Of a stretch of DNA of 6,415 nt, positions 6,390-6,415 are shown piece by piece (the first letter of the stretch is position 1; each line of letters opens with the position of its first letter). Both the position numbers and the translations under genes were made by a program. The notes under the pieces are model-generated. The model was not told the origin of the DNA. It saw only the letters and a list, made by a program, of their open reading frames with translations, and did no database searches. Source of the DNA: an uncultured Cellvibrio sp. (GTDB lineage Bacteria; Pseudomonadota; Gammaproteobacteria; Pseudomonadales; Cellvibrionaceae); contig CAMLOU010000187.1 of NCBI GenBank assembly GCA_946481735.1, forward strand, positions 1 through 6,415. Direction: 5' to 3'.

Positions 6390-6415
6390 CGTTGCATCTC
6401 GCACAGCGCCCGAGG

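Noticed and set aside
1..6415. The possibility that the window holds a novel system.
   Set aside because: All substantial coding sequence is accounted for by seven conserved housekeeping genes in their usual order, with no inserted gene, mobile element, CRISPR array or tRNA.

Overview
This window is a housekeeping operon read entirely from the minus strand. In transcription order (right to left) it holds tsf, pyrH, frr, uppS, cdsA, dxr and the 5' part of rseP. This is the conserved proteobacterial cluster that normally begins with rpsB and continues past rseP into bamA. The gene order, moderate GC content and protein sequences point to a gammaproteobacterium. A Pseudomonadales/Cellvibrio-like relative is my best guess, but this rests on impression only and no database search was possible.

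Layout from right to left. Positions 6390-6415 are unassigned sequence, probably just downstream of rpsB. A strong minus-strand intrinsic terminator lies at 6366-6389. Next is tsf (elongation factor Ts), followed by a second intrinsic terminator at 5400-5433. pyrH (UMP kinase) and frr (ribosome recycling factor) come next and overlap by one base. A 162-bp spacer full of mutually exclusive inverted repeats separates frr from uppS. uppS (undecaprenyl diphosphate synthase), cdsA (CDP-diacylglycerol synthase), dxr (DXP reductoisomerase) and rseP (site-2 protease) are then packed with an 8-base overlap, a 3-base gap and an 11-base gap. rseP runs off the left edge; 369 of an expected roughly 450 residues are visible.

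Functionally, the first half serves translation and pyrimidine nucleotide supply (EF-Ts, UMP kinase, RRF). The second half serves envelope building and monitoring. Dxr makes MEP for isoprenoids, UppS turns isoprenoid units into the undecaprenyl carrier lipid for peptidoglycan and other glycans, CdsA makes the phospholipid precursor CDP-diacylglycerol, and RseP cleaves membrane-embedded anti-sigma factor in the envelope stress response. The structured frr-uppS spacer sits at the boundary between the two halves.

I found no evidence of a new system, mobile element, CRISPR array or RNA gene. The points worth a second look are regulatory: the terminators on both sides of tsf, the competing hairpins between frr and uppS, and the GTG start of uppS with an out-of-frame ATG four bases upstream. 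No stretch longer than 300 bases lacks a gene.
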